DNA of 64,000 bases from an uncultured Lachnospiraceae bacterium (lineage in GTDB: Bacteria > Bacillota > Clostridia > Lachnospirales > Lachnospiraceae), in contig CAMWBY010000010.1 of assembly GCA_947172645.1 (NCBI GenBank), positions 62,001 to 126,000 of the forward strand, read 5' to 3'. Shown here piece by piece: positions 15,630-25,528 of the stretch (position 1 is the first letter of the stretch; each line of letters starts with the position of its first letter). Position numbers and translations under genes: made by a program. The notes beneath the pieces were generated by a model. The model was given only the letters and a program-made list of their open reading frames with translations. It searched no databases and was not told the origin of the DNA.

Positions 15630-18380
15630 CTACATCTTGGCAGGAGGGAATGTCAGAATGACCTTAAACAAATCCCCGTCAAGCTGAATCTCAAAGGTGC
15701 CGCCTTGGGCCAACGTCAGGTTTTTGGCTATAGACAGTCCAAGCCCGCTTCCTTCTGTCGTCCGGGACTCATCCCCCCTGATAAACCTTTCCGTCAATTC
15801 GTCCGGGTTACAGTTGAGCGGCGATTCGGATATATTCTTGATGGATATCTCAATATCTTCCCCTTCACCGGACACACTTCCCACCGTCACATAGACGCGC
15901 GTGCCTTCCATCGCATACTTGTAAATGTTGTTAAAAAGATTCTCAATCACGCGCCATATCCTGCGGCTGTCCGCCTCAATGAACGCGTTCTGCGCATGGA
16001 TGTTCATCACGGTAGTCAGGCCCTTTTGCTCAAATTTCTCGGAAAATTCCCCGATTGTCTGGTTCATCAGCTCTGTCAGGTTAATCTTCTCAAAATTCAG
16101 GCTGATATTGCCCGATGAAATCTTGCTCGCCTCCACCAAGTCATCCGTAAGCTGCTTGAGCCGCTGCGACTTCTCGTCAAGCACCTGGATATAGTTCTGC
16201 ACCTTCTCGTTGTCGACCCTCTCTCTTTTAATCAAATCCACATAATTGATAATCGAAGTAAGCGGCGTCTTGATATCATGGGACACATTGGTAATCAAGT
16301 CGGCTTTCATCCGCTCATCTTTCATACTGATTTCCACCGCTTCCTTGATGCCTTTGCCAATATTGTTCACGGAATGCGCTAATGTCAGATTGTGCCCGTG
16401 AAGATTACCCATATTCACCTGATGTTCTAACTGTCCGCCTGCAATCGTCTCTATTCCTTCGATAATTTCCTGCTGTTCCTTCGCATTCCGGTAAAGCAGA
16501 TTCCCCACCAGTATATCGAAAGCCACCACGAATGCAAGGGCAAGCGCCGTCCCAAAGCCATCCGCCACAAACGCCACAAATACCATGATAAGGTTAAACA
16601 GAAGGAAAAGCCCGTAAGGAACCAAGACCCTCAATATAATATGGCTATTGTCATACGCCCTCCAGACAAGCTTCTTTGCCCTGCGGGCGGCCCTGCACAG
16701 ATAGCTGTCTTTCCAAAGCGTCCTTGCTTTTATCCGCCTGACCAGGCTGTAAAAGAAGAACATCGCCACGCTGTCCGCCACGAACATTCCCACTGCCAAC
16801 AAAACCCTGAACCACTGCTCACGGAGCATCCCACCGGATACATTGGTCAAGTCGGCCGAATTGAGATTCGCAAGCTCTGCCATAACAATCAATACCCATA
16901 CTGCCAAGACAATCGCGCCTGCGGCGATGAGCAGAGCCGCCTCCGTAGGAATTTTGTCAAAAGGCTGCAGCCGGATATATGTATTCCCGTTTTCGTCAAT
17001 CTCCCTGCCTGTCACTCCGGTCAGATAGAACAAAAGCACAAGATACAGCACACATGATAAAAGCGCAACCCCAACCCATTGCCAGAAATGGGGCATAACA
17101 TTGTGGAACCCTTCCGCCCCCTGCCAGAACGCATCCTGAACCGGATAGGAAGTATCCACGTTCATCCAAATTTTTACCGTCTCGGGGTAAGCATAGTCAT
17201 AACTGTTCAATATTCCCCGTACCGTCTCCTCCGCAACTGTCGTGTTCGTCAGATAGACCATATTCGCTGGGCTGAAATAAATATATTTCCCTGCATCACG
17301 GATGAAGTCACTCTCCGTACCATCCTCCAGCCCCATGAAATCCATCACTTCATAAAGCTCCTGTTCATCATCTAAGTTACTGTATATCTGCGTATCATCG
17401 CCAACGGTCTTCATAATCAGATATTCTACGTTAGATTTCTGCGGACTGTAATACTCGCCGTAGTCCACATACTCATTATAATTATAGACCAGACTGTCGG
17501 CGGCACGCCTCACGTTATGGCACAGGTCATAATAAATATCCCAGTCTGAGACATATTCCTCCAGGTTCTTCCCCTCCGCCGTCTTATAACGGTTCACGAG
17601 GACATCATATGATTTAATCTCCTCCGTATCCTCTCCGGCCCCTTCTGTTACCGAAACCGTCCCGTTTTCCTCTGACCCTTCCATTGCCACAAGAGAAATT
17701 TCACTATCGGAGCCGCTCTCCATATATCCGTCTACGAAGCCGTCATAATCGTCCGTATCCACCCACAACTGATTGGCGGACACATCGTTCACGAAGGTGT
17801 AGCTCCCGATATCCGATTTCAGATAATTGGCATCAGAAGTATTGTAATACTTGCTTTCCGGGTCAATTACTACCACTCTCGTCTTATCGGACAGGAATTT
17901 CTCCGCCTGCTCCGGCGTCATCTGCGCGGACGTCCACTCAAATCCATAATTGGCCCATTTCAGCAAATCTTCCAATGCATATTCTGCGGTTACGTACTGT
18001 TCCGGCAAACCGATGTCACGGTAATTATAAGCAGTCACATCAATCAGTTTTGCGCCGTCGAAAAATCCGTCCGTCTCAAGCTGGCTGCTCACCACCCCAT
18101 AACGGATAATATCCGCCACCGCATACCCGAAAATACTGTTAAACATCTGGGATTCTTCATAGCTACTGTTCCTGTCCTGGGAATATATATTAAAATCTAT
18201 ATCCCCTCTGAACCCTTCAACCCAGACGGTAGAGCCGCTTGCCACTACAAGAGTCGCAAGGGCAAACGTACCCAGTGATATGTGCTGCACTATGCGCAGC
18301 ATCGTCCTTATTGTATGCCTGCTCTTTCTTGGTTTTTTTAGCTTCTCTTCTTTTTCCATCTTGTCTCCATTCCAATCCAT
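15630..18380 (-). CDS. sensor histidine kinase with large extracellular domain
   Basis: 916 residues. A membrane segment at about 31-52 is followed by roughly 380 acidic residues predicted outside the cell, then about five or six membrane segments between 430 and 640. The cytoplasmic part has the H box NVSHDIKTPLT (about residue 700), the N box ENLFNNIYKYA and the G2 box GSGLGLSIAKN. The G1 box (DxGxG) is not obvious. It should phosphorylate the response regulator encoded 60 bp upstream. Two starts are plausible: 18380 (AGGAG 9 bases away) and 18359 (GGAGA). The signal sensed is unknown. Confidence 0.9.
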   Translation of the reverse strand: MDWNGDKMEKEEKLKKPRKSRHTIRTMLRIVQHISLGTFALATLVVASGSTVWVEGFRGDIDFNIYSQDRNSSYEESQMFNSIFGYAVADIIRYGVVSSQLETDGFFDGAKLIDVTAYNYRDIGLPEQYVTAEYALEDLLKWANYGFEWTSAQMTPEQAEKFLSDKTRVVVIDPESKYYNTSDANYLKSDIGSYTFVNDVSANQLWVDTDDYDGFVDGYMESGSDSEISLVAMEGSEENGTVSVTEGAGEDTEEIKSYDVLVNRYKTAEGKNLEEYVSDWDIYYDLCHNVRRAADSLVYNYNEYVDYGEYYSPQKSNVEYLIMKTVGDDTQIYSNLDDEQELYEVMDFMGLEDGTESDFIRDAGKYIYFSPANMVYLTNTTVAEETVRGILNSYDYAYPETVKIWMNVDTSYPVQDAFWQGAEGFHNVMPHFWQWVGVALLSCVLYLVLLFYLTGVTGREIDENGNTYIRLQPFDKIPTEAALLIAAGAIVLAVWVLIVMAELANLNSADLTNVSGGMLREQWFRVLLAVGMFVADSVAMFFFYSLVRRIKARTLWKDSYLCRAARRAKKLVWRAYDNSHIILRVLVPYGLFLLFNLIMVFVAFVADGFGTALALAFVVAFDILVGNLLYRNAKEQQEIIEGIETIAGGQLEHQVNMGNLHGHNLTLAHSVNNIGKGIKEAVEISMKDERMKADLITNVSHDIKTPLTSIINYVDLIKRERVDNEKVQNYIQVLDEKSQRLKQLTDDLVEASKISSGNISLNFEKINLTELMNQTIGEFSEKFEQKGLTTVMNIHAQNAFIEADSRRIWRVIENLFNNIYKYAMEGTRVYVTVGSVSGEGEDIEISIKNISESPLNCNPDELTERFIRGDESRTTEGSGLGLSIAKNLTLAQGGTFEIQLDGDLFKVILTFPPAKM

Positions 18381-18440
18381 CGTACCCTGCTCCTGCTGCC
18401 TGCCCTGCAGATATACTGGTTGCTGAAAATGCCATATACG

Positions 18441-19133
18441 TTACTGCTTCTCAATCTTATACCCGACGCCCCATACGACTTTCAAGTATCTTGGCTCCTT
18501 CGGGTTAATCTCAATCTTCTCGCGGATATGCCTGATATGCACCGCCACCGTATTGTCCGCCCCGATGGCTTCTTCATTCCAGATACTTTCATAAATCTGG
18601 TCTATGGAAAAGACTCTCCCGCAATTTTTCACAAGAAGCAGCAGAATATTGTACTCAATCGGCGTCAGCTTCACGCCCTCCCCGTCTACCGTCACTTCCT
18701 TTGTTTCGTCATTGATACACAGCCCTCCTACCTGAAAAAGTGCGTTGTTGTCCGCATTCAGGTTGCCCAACACCGTATATCTTCTTAAGTTGGACTTCAC
18801 TCTCGCCACAAGCTCAAGAGGATTAAAAGGCTTCGTCACATAGTCGTCCGCCCCGATATTCAATCCAAGTATCTTATCGTTATCCTCCGACTTCGCCGAC
18901 AGAATGATAATCGGAATACTGGAATACTCCCTAATCTTAAGGGTTGCATGGATACCGTCCAGTTTCGGCATCATAATATCAATCAGAAGCAGATGTATCT
19001 GCTGTTCTTTCAAAATCTTAATAGCCTGTTCACCGTCGTAAGCCTTAAAAATCGTATAACCCTCCTGCAGCAGATAAATCTCAATCGCATCCACAATCTC
19101 TTTGTCATCGTCACACACAAGAATATTCGCCAT
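18441..19133 (-). CDS. OmpR-family response regulator
   Basis: 230 residues. Receiver domain with acidic pocket CDDD (8-10), phosphoacceptor Asp52 in LLIDIMMPKLDG and Lys in DDYVTKPF. The C-terminal winged helix is of the OmpR/PhoB type (TPIEYNILLLLVKNCGRVFS, TVAVHIRHIREKIE, VVWGVGYKIE). It is transcribed ahead of the histidine kinase, so the pair forms a two-component system. Its targets are not shown; the large surface-protein gene just upstream is a candidate by position only. Confidence 0.96.
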   Translation of the reverse strand: MANILVCDDDKEIVDAIEIYLLQEGYTIFKAYDGEQAIKILKEQQIHLLLIDIMMPKLDGIHATLKIREYSSIPIIILSAKSEDNDKILGLNIGADDYVTKPFNPLELVARVKSNLRRYTVLGNLNADNNALFQVGGLCINDETKEVTVDGEGVKLTPIEYNILLLLVKNCGRVFSIDQIYESIWNEEAIGADNTVAVHIRHIREKIEINPKEPRYLKVVWGVGYKIEKQ

Positions 19134-19339
19134 GCCTGCCTCCTTAAACCCTCGTTTTGTATCCTTTGTCTTTTTTAATTAGACCATGAAAACATAAAGG
19201 AAAAGATGTGAAAATCTTTAATCTTTTCTTAATTCGACGCTCATAAATATCTTCCCTTTGGCCTGGTTATTTAAGAAACAACGTACTAGAAATATTACTG
19301 TATTTTACCGGATATTGCAAATAGTTTATGATAAAGAAA

Positions 19340-19366
19340 GCCGGAAACCTATTCCAGGTTTCCGGC
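19340..19366 (-). terminator. terminator of the giant surface-protein gene
   Basis: GCCGGAAACCT and AGGTTTCCGGC form an 11-bp stem with a 5-base loop. On the minus strand the stem is followed by TTTCTTTATC. Confidence 0.85.
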
Positions 19367-19378
19367 CCGTTGTTTTAT

Positions 19379-22300
19379 CTATGTCTGATTCTTATATCTG
19401 TTCCTGTGCCACCTCCTGTGAAAAATAAACGATATGGCTGCCGCTAATCCTATCACCGCACCCCATGCAAAATAACAACATCCGAAGAGAGTCGGGCATA
19501 TATGGCACAGGCTGCACTTTCCCGCTTGTTTGCCAAAGCCGGGCAAAGACTGCACTCTTCCTTCTGTATCTTTGCTTGTGCCATCCGCAAGCCTTGTTCC
19601 TTCCGGTGTACCTCCGGCAGAGTCTTGACCGGGTCTTGTCCCTGCCTCCACGCCTTCGTCCGGACCATATACAGACTGTGGATTTCCCGCCGTTTCTTCG
19701 TCAGAGCCGTATATAGACTGCTCACTTCCCGCCACCCCTTTTCCGGAACCATAAAGAGCTTGCACGCCTCCTATCAATGCCATAATTTTCTGCATATCAA
19801 CCGAGGCTATTTCCCCGTCTATCATATAGCCGTTTCCGCCGCCTGCGATGCTGTCTATGGTATCCTCATATATCCCGATAACGGTGCCTATTGTATCCTT
19901 CCATATGTCTATAACCTTGTCTATGCCGCCTGTGGCCGCACCGCCGCCGTCGCTGCCTGTGCCCTTCTTATCCGTGCCGCTGTCTCCGTCTTCTCCGCCA
20001 TCGGTTCCGGTTCCTGCATCGCCTGCACCATTGTCATTGGTTCCGTCAATGCCGCTTCCCTGGCCGCCCGTGCCGTTGCCGCCGGTTCCCGTACCATTGC
20101 CGCCCGTGCCGCTGCCATCGGTTCCTGTACCATTACCGCCTGTGCCGCTGCCATCGGTTCCTGTACCATTGCCGCCGGAATTATCGTTCTGATTTTCATC
20201 TTTTTTATCATCGTCTTTGCCATTATCTTTGCCGCCGCCGGAATTTTGGGAGCTGCCTTTCGCCGGGATTGTCTCCTGTCTTGTCACTTTACAGATTGTA
20301 CAGGTATATGTTCTGATTCCAGGTGTTTTTTCGGTCGCCTCTTTTGTCACTTTCCCTGCATCCCATACATGTCTGCACACATAGGCATCCACACGGCAGG
20401 TTACAGGCTTGGAGTTGATGGTGACGCTGTCCGCCTTGACCCGAACCTGATAATTTCCCGGCGCCAGGTTCTTGATTTTACCCTCTGCGTCCACCGCCAC
20501 ATCCTGCCAGGAGACGCCGCCGTCTACGGAAATCTCATAGTCCATCCCAACAGTCAGCCCGATAATCTTGCCATCCTTCTTCGCCCATCCAGTCTCCCCT
20601 TCTGGCGTTATGCCTGTGGGGGTATTCTGGCGTGGCGGTATGATAAGGCTCTGGGGGCCGCTGTCCGTGCTGTCCGTTCCGTTGCCAAGCTTCACAATTT
20701 CCACTGTTTCTCCTACCCACGCTTCCTCCAGCTTCAGCTTGCCGTCCCCGTCCGTTTTGACTGTCGTGCTCTTCTTTGTGCCGTCCGTGTCCGTGTAGGT
20801 CACCTTGTATTCCTTATCTGGCGTAAGCCCGGTAAGGGTCTCCGAGGTTTTATCCAGTCCGGCGTTAGGTACTGCCTCAGGCCCTTTTACCTTGACGGTC
20901 ACATAGGCTGTCTTCGCGTTTCCTGCATTGTCTGTTGCCGTCACGGTAATCTGCGTCACCCCGCTTGGGATTTCACTCGCCGGAATGGTGAAGGTACTCT
21001 TTTCCACTATTCCCGATGCATAATTCTGCCCGTCGCCTTTCTCCGTGCCGCCGTTTCCTACCTTATATTTTACCTCCGCGATACCGCCGGAAAGAACGCC
21101 GCCTGCACCGTCGTCCACCTGCACCGTGACTGTCGGGGATGTTTCATAATACGTATTCGACACCGCGCCGCCATTCACCGTGAAGTCAACTTGGGGCACA
21201 TGGCTCTCCACAAGAACGCCTCCTCCCGATGTGCCAAGCGCTTTGGCTGCGGACTTATTCCCTGCCCCGTCCGTGCAGGAAACAGATACCGTCCCTTTAA
21301 ACTCGCTACCAAAAGTGATTGTCGCCTTACCGCTGTTATCGCCTGCCGGCTCATCGGTAGGCTGGACGGTAACCGTCATACCCGGTTTGCCAATCTCCCA
21401 TCCCTGCAGGGTCTTATGTCCTGCCGAATAAGAAACATTACCGATTTTCGGAACCGTCTTGTCATATTTTAAGGTAAACACGGCGCTGTCCACAGACTCA
21501 TTCCCTGCCGCATCTTTCGTCTTAAAGGTATAAGTATGGCTGCCCTCCGTATCAGTGTCTGTATAACGATAGTTCACCGATGTGACCGAAGCGCCGCCGG
21601 GGAACCCGCTCACTTTCTGGTATGTACCGCCGTCTTTCTTCACCCACAGCTCGGTTACGCCCACATTGTCCTTCAATGTCAGGGGGATATCGGTCTTCGT
21701 CTTCGTCCACCCGGCAGGAAGCGTCTCGCCGCTTTGCAGCACCGGCTGCTCAGGTTTGGCGCTGTCCTTCCATCTGGCATAGAGCGTATGGTCTGTATAG
21801 CTATCCACTTTAGTGTTGCTTTCCACCTTCGTGCCGCCGGTTTGTGCCGTATACCATCCCTGGAATGAGAATCCTTTCTTCCCGGGACTTGGCAGCGTGC
21901 CGTACGTGCCGTCATAGGTTACCGTTTTACTCTTTGCAGTGTTATTGTCTGTCGCGCCCTGATAGTCATAGGTCACAGTACAAGTCAACGGCGTCCACTT
22001 GGCATAATAGGTCTTATCCCCGCTGCTTTTGGCAGGTATGGACGTCACCGCCGAGCCTGTAAATTGGCTGTCAGCATACCAACCATCGAAGGTGTAGCCC
22101 GTCCTTGTCACCTTATCGGCCGGCGGCAGCGCCAACCCCTGAGCACTCACATAACTCTTATAGTTGTCTGCATCCTCGATTGTTCCATCAGTTCCCATAT
22201 TTTCATATTGCACCTGGTATACTTTGCTGAGGCTTATTTTTTTGTCATCGCTTGTCAATACGGTGGTATAGCCCTCTGCACCGTTCACCTTGACTTTCTT

Positions 22301-25111
22301 CATGTCTTCTTCCGTAAATCCCCCACTTGAATGTAAAATAACCTCCCCCTCCTTATCAGTTATGGGAATACTGGTGCTTACAGCCAGGGGAGGTAAATTG
22401 TCCCCCCAAGAAGAAGTCTCTATATAGTTTTTTTCTTTGTTCCTTTTTTGCATATAAATCTCGTCAGCAACATTAAACGTTCCATATATCTGCAAGCCCT
22501 GAAAACTCTGATTGCCTGTATATGCAGAATAAATCCCTCTTCCTGTTGACGCAGAGTTACCCTGAATAGTACTAGACGATACACGTACTTGCCCAGAACC
22601 CCACACGCCGCCGCCGACAGATGCTTGGTTTTTCTGAATAACGCTGTTTTCTATGAGGCATAATGAGCCTTCAACATAGATTCCCCCGCCTGCGCCTCCT
22701 GCATCCGGATTCGCACTGCAATTCCGGATAATCGCTTTTTCGCCCAAAGTCAATGAATAACCTCCAGTATGATATATACCGCCTCCTTGTGCCGATTGGC
22801 TTATATTATTGCCATTCTCGATAATATTATCACATGGAGTTGAGCTTATTCCCGACCTCGGCCCTAAGGTTACATACCCTTTAACCCCATACAAAATCGG
22901 CCCATATGCACCCACCCCTCCTCCGTCTAGCGTAATGCCATGGAGGGCCAATGCATCTGCGTTAATGCCGTCATAATAGTCTACTACAATCATGGCAGAC
23001 GCCTGCGGGTTGCCTTCACTGCCCGTAAAGCTGCTTGCCCTGAGAATCCTCCCTCCGCCTTTTATCGTTACCCTACCGGTAGTCACGGTAAGCGGTCCTG
23101 TCAATGTCACAGTCACGCCTTCCTCAATTATATATGTACCTTCTAATTCCTGGGCGCCGCACGTCATATCCGCCTTCACTGTATCGGGATACTTGGGAAG
23201 TATCCCATCGTCCGCCATCGTCATCGGCGCATCGAATATCACAAGCACACCCACAGGCTCCATGCCTTCCTCCATGGCATAGCTCTTCCCGTCACTGTCC
23301 GTCCCAATCTGCGCCCGGAAAAAGAAACTTCCGCTGTAGGGCAGATATCCTTCTCTATCCTTCTTATATTCCGGGCAGCTCCATCCGGTTACGGGCAGTT
23401 CAAGCTCCTGGGGTGTCTCTGCACCCTGTCCGCCTGCGCCCGTATCCCCCGAGCTTTCTGCACTGCCTGTAGCATAGTTCTCGTCTGTACCGCTGCCGTC
23501 CGCATAACCGCCTGCGCTTTCCTTATCGTCTGCGTCATTGTCTGCGCTTTCCTTACCACCTACGCCACTGCCTGTCACATTGTCTGTACTGCCTGCGCCG
23601 GAATCTCCGCCGCTTTTTTCGGTGCTGCTGCCCGCAGCATTGCCTGCGCCATATGCCCCGTCCTGCGGATAGGACAGCTCCAGTACCACACTCTCCGGAA
23701 ACAGTGACGTGATATCATCAAAGGGAATCTGCACCTCACGGTCACCCCCTGCCAACGCCACATTGTACACGCCGTCCTCATAAATCAGCTCGCCCTTCGG
23801 GAAGATGTCATCCTCTTTAAAATGCCACCCACTGACCACGGGCTCACCCGGCTGCACCCCGGCAATGACTGTCACCGTAATCTCAGGAAGCGTTATACCC
23901 CCCCCCGATAACTCATAACCGTCAGGCAAAACAGGCGTAAATACATAAGTCCCCTCCGCCTGGCTGTCGTAAGCGGGAGCGCTTTCCCAGGTTATGCCTT
24001 TGACCGTTATCATCTCCTCTTTCTGAATCTCTTCCGTCTCAGCATCTTCACCGTCAGGGTCATCTGTCCCCGTGTTATCCGTGCCATTGTCTTTTGTCAC
24101 GGTACTCTCTTCCTCGTTTTCCTTTATTTTGGGTTCTTCTTCCTCATCATCTTTCTCTTCGGTATCTTCCGTCAGCGTATGAACCTCTACTTCATTCTCC
24201 GACTGGTATTCCGCCATGGAAACTGTATGGGTTTCCTGCTGTTCTCCGGTGTCTTCCGATTCGTCTGCATCTGCACTGCCGTCATCGCCTCTGTCGCTAT
24301 CTTCATCACTGTCACCGGAATCGCCAGAGTCACCGCTTCCACCGTCACTGCTGTCTCCGGAATCGCCAGAGTCGCCGCTTCCACCGTCACTGCTGTCTCC
24401 GGAATCGCCAGAGTCGCCGCTTCCACCGTCACTGCTGTCTCCGGAATCGCCAGAGTCGCCACTGCTGCCGTCACTACCCTCACCGGAGTCGCTTCCTCCA
24501 TCGTCACTGCCATCACCGGAATCGCCACTCTCACCGCCGCCATCGCCGGAACCGTCACTGTCCTCGCCGTTATCCCCACCGGTGCTGTCCCCGTCGGAGC
24601 CGTCGTCTCCTCCCACATCACCTTCACCGGAGTCATCGTTTTCTTCTCCGCTGCCATCGCCGGATGTACCGTCTCCTTCTGTTTCGTCCGGAGAAACCTC
24701 TGCTTCACTGCTATCCTCGCCGGGCGCCTCATCATCTTCACCATCGCCCTGCTCTAATCCGGCATCTTCATCATCATCGCTTCCATCAGGCTCGCCGTCT
24801 TCTTCCTGGTCTTCTTCTCCTGGCTTTTTGTCACCTGACTCATATACATATGTCACTGCCTCCAAAGTATCCGGCAAGTCCAATTCATCTATGCCTGTCC
24901 CAAGCAGGACAGTCTGCTTCCTCACGTCTTCCGGAAGCCCACAGAAACCGGACAGATATATGGTATTGTCCTCTTCCCCTTCCGCCAGGACAGACAAAGA
25001 CGCCAGTATATCCGGGTACGTCACAAACACCACACACAGACAAAGCGCCGCCGCAAATATGCGCAAATATCTCTTCCTTCTTTTCTTCTGCCATGCATAA
25101 AATTCATCCAT
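19379..25111 (-). CDS. giant repeat-rich surface protein
   Basis: 1910 residues. An N-terminal signal or anchor (basic KKRRKRYLR, then a hydrophobic stretch about 17-42) is followed by an acidic Ser/Asp/Gly-rich stalk (about 90-380, with a 14-residue unit repeated three times), a Ser/Gly/Ala-rich region near 480-570, and a right-handed beta-helix (about 690-900, GGGIY repeats). Two InlB/Listeria-Bacteroides repeats (TFDGWYADSQFTGS and SFQGWYTAQTGG) lie near 1010 and 1090, then Ig-like folds to about 1570 and a module with HVWDAGKVTKEATEKTPG and CTIC. A Gly/Thr/Asp low-complexity stretch and a C-terminal membrane segment with basic tail (HRRWHRNRYKNQT) finish it. No LPXTG motif is seen. It is probably an adhesin. 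Shine-Dalgarno GGGGGAGAGGG supports the start. Confidence 0.88.
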   Translation of the reverse strand: MDEFYAWQKKRRKRYLRIFAAALCLCVVFVTYPDILASLSVLAEGEEDNTIYLSGFCGLPEDVRKQTVLLGTGIDELDLPDTLEAVTYVYESGDKKPGEEDQEEDGEPDGSDDDEDAGLEQGDGEDDEAPGEDSSEAEVSPDETEGDGTSGDGSGEENDDSGEGDVGGDDGSDGDSTGGDNGEDSDGSGDGGGESGDSGDGSDDGGSDSGEGSDGSSGDSGDSGDSSDGGSGDSGDSGDSSDGGSGDSGDSGDSSDGGSGDSGDSGDSDEDSDRGDDGSADADESEDTGEQQETHTVSMAEYQSENEVEVHTLTEDTEEKDDEEEEPKIKENEEESTVTKDNGTDNTGTDDPDGEDAETEEIQKEEMITVKGITWESAPAYDSQAEGTYVFTPVLPDGYELSGGGITLPEITVTVIAGVQPGEPVVSGWHFKEDDIFPKGELIYEDGVYNVALAGGDREVQIPFDDITSLFPESVVLELSYPQDGAYGAGNAAGSSTEKSGGDSGAGSTDNVTGSGVGGKESADNDADDKESAGGYADGSGTDENYATGSAESSGDTGAGGQGAETPQELELPVTGWSCPEYKKDREGYLPYSGSFFFRAQIGTDSDGKSYAMEEGMEPVGVLVIFDAPMTMADDGILPKYPDTVKADMTCGAQELEGTYIIEEGVTVTLTGPLTVTTGRVTIKGGGRILRASSFTGSEGNPQASAMIVVDYYDGINADALALHGITLDGGGVGAYGPILYGVKGYVTLGPRSGISSTPCDNIIENGNNISQSAQGGGIYHTGGYSLTLGEKAIIRNCSANPDAGGAGGGIYVEGSLCLIENSVIQKNQASVGGGVWGSGQVRVSSSTIQGNSASTGRGIYSAYTGNQSFQGLQIYGTFNVADEIYMQKRNKEKNYIETSSWGDNLPPLAVSTSIPITDKEGEVILHSSGGFTEEDMKKVKVNGAEGYTTVLTSDDKKISLSKVYQVQYENMGTDGTIEDADNYKSYVSAQGLALPPADKVTRTGYTFDGWYADSQFTGSAVTSIPAKSSGDKTYYAKWTPLTCTVTYDYQGATDNNTAKSKTVTYDGTYGTLPSPGKKGFSFQGWYTAQTGGTKVESNTKVDSYTDHTLYARWKDSAKPEQPVLQSGETLPAGWTKTKTDIPLTLKDNVGVTELWVKKDGGTYQKVSGFPGGASVTSVNYRYTDTDTEGSHTYTFKTKDAAGNESVDSAVFTLKYDKTVPKIGNVSYSAGHKTLQGWEIGKPGMTVTVQPTDEPAGDNSGKATITFGSEFKGTVSVSCTDGAGNKSAAKALGTSGGGVLVESHVPQVDFTVNGGAVSNTYYETSPTVTVQVDDGAGGVLSGGIAEVKYKVGNGGTEKGDGQNYASGIVEKSTFTIPASEIPSGVTQITVTATDNAGNAKTAYVTVKVKGPEAVPNAGLDKTSETLTGLTPDKEYKVTYTDTDGTKKSTTVKTDGDGKLKLEEAWVGETVEIVKLGNGTDSTDSGPQSLIIPPRQNTPTGITPEGETGWAKKDGKIIGLTVGMDYEISVDGGVSWQDVAVDAEGKIKNLAPGNYQVRVKADSVTINSKPVTCRVDAYVCRHVWDAGKVTKEATEKTPGIRTYTCTICKVTRQETIPAKGSSQNSGGGKDNGKDDDKKDENQNDNSGGNGTGTDGSGTGGNGTGTDGSGTGGNGTGTGGNGTGGQGSGIDGTNDNGAGDAGTGTDGGEDGDSGTDKKGTGSDGGGAATGGIDKVIDIWKDTIGTVIGIYEDTIDSIAGGGNGYMIDGEIASVDMQKIMALIGGVQALYGSGKGVAGSEQSIYGSDEETAGNPQSVYGPDEGVEAGTRPGQDSAGGTPEGTRLADGTSKDTEGRVQSLPGFGKQAGKCSLCHICPTLFGCCYFAWGAVIGLAAAISFIFHRRWHRNRYKNQT
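20100..20171 (-). repeat. two 36-bp tandem repeats in the giant gene
   Basis: Two nearly identical units encode NGTGTDGSGTGG in the C-terminal low-complexity stalk. Degenerate partial copies flank them. Confidence 0.8.
24315..24460 (-). repeat. 42-bp tandem repeats encoding the Ser-Asp stalk
   Basis: Three nearly identical 42-bp units begin at 24315, 24357 and 24399, with a partial fourth at 24441. Each encodes the 14 residues GGSGDSGDSGDSSD. The unit is a multiple of three, so copy-number change would alter stalk length without a frameshift. Confidence 0.9.
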
Positions 25112-25386
25112 AATATACCCTCTCCCCCTCTTCTTTCTGTATCTGCAAGACTGATGGACATTGCTGCTGCCTGACCATATTATATGTACATACCAGACTG
25201 CCGCTGCCGGAGATGCTCGGACTCCTTTATAGCCTTTCCTCAGATTTTTCCGTATTTTTCATTATACATATTTATTCGAAAAAAACATGTGGATGGGAAC
25301 ACTTTGCACTTTTTGGGGTATGGATTGCATATGACGGTTTCTATGCGAAAGCATAAACAGGAAAGATAGAAACATGTGTTTGCCTC

Positions 25387-25415
25387 TTGTGCCCGGCTAT
25401 CCGATGTGGTATATT
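25387..25415 (+). promoter_or_regulatory. promoter of antisense RNA, copy 1
   Basis: TTGTGC, 17-base spacer, TATATT on the plus strand, pointing toward the 3' end of the small toxin gene. The rest of 25112-25386 holds the 5' region of the giant gene and a small hairpin (TATGC-GAAA-GCATA near 25340); no gene is seen there. Confidence 0.6.
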
Positions 25416-25421
25416 AAGAAT

Positions 25422-25528
25422 ATAAAAAGGGAAAGCCATAGATGCGGCTACCCTCAACAATAACTAACGCAATGCTTTACAGCATCGGCCGTCACTATTT
25501 TGCGGATAGTGGCGGCTATTTCCGTTTT
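25422..25528 (+). ncRNA. antisense RNA antitoxin, copy 1 (RatA-like arrangement)
   Basis: Predicted plus-strand RNA of about 107 nt. It starts just after the promoter at 25387-25415 and has a 5' hairpin (AGCC...GGCT inside GGG...CCC). It ends at the stem GCCGTCACTAT / ATAGTGGCGGC (25488-25516) followed by a T-rich run. The end overlaps the last codons and stop of the minus-strand toxin gene, so the two RNAs can pair through their 3' ends. Inferred from promoter, terminator and overlap only. Confidence 0.6.
25424..25454 (-). terminator. terminator of toxin mRNA, copy 1
   Basis: On the minus strand GGGTAGCC...GGCTTTCCC forms an interrupted stem followed by TTTTT. It would end the toxin mRNA after it has crossed the whole antisense RNA. 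Confidence 0.6.

Noticed and set aside
19200-19240. Possible regulator direct repeats (TTAAGAAAAG / ATTAAAGATT) before the response regulator gene
   Set aside because: The match is loose and AT-rich; it cannot be told from background.
19502-21472. 656-codon plus-strand open frame inside the giant gene
   Set aside because: It is antisense to the repeat-rich coding sequence, has no recognisable domain and no good Shine-Dalgarno; low-complexity GC-rich repeats leave such frames open by chance.
24315-24460. CRISPR-like direct repeats
   Set aside because: The units are contiguous with no spacers and encode an in-frame protein repeat.
24094-25113. 339-codon plus-strand frame rich in His, Arg and Pro
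   Set aside because: It is a translation of the Ser-Asp repeat DNA in the wrong frame and strand.
25320-25380. Possible riboswitch (GCGAAAGC loop) upstream of the antisense promoter
   Set aside because: Only one GAAA tetraloop is seen; the conserved core of cyclic di-GMP riboswitches is missing.
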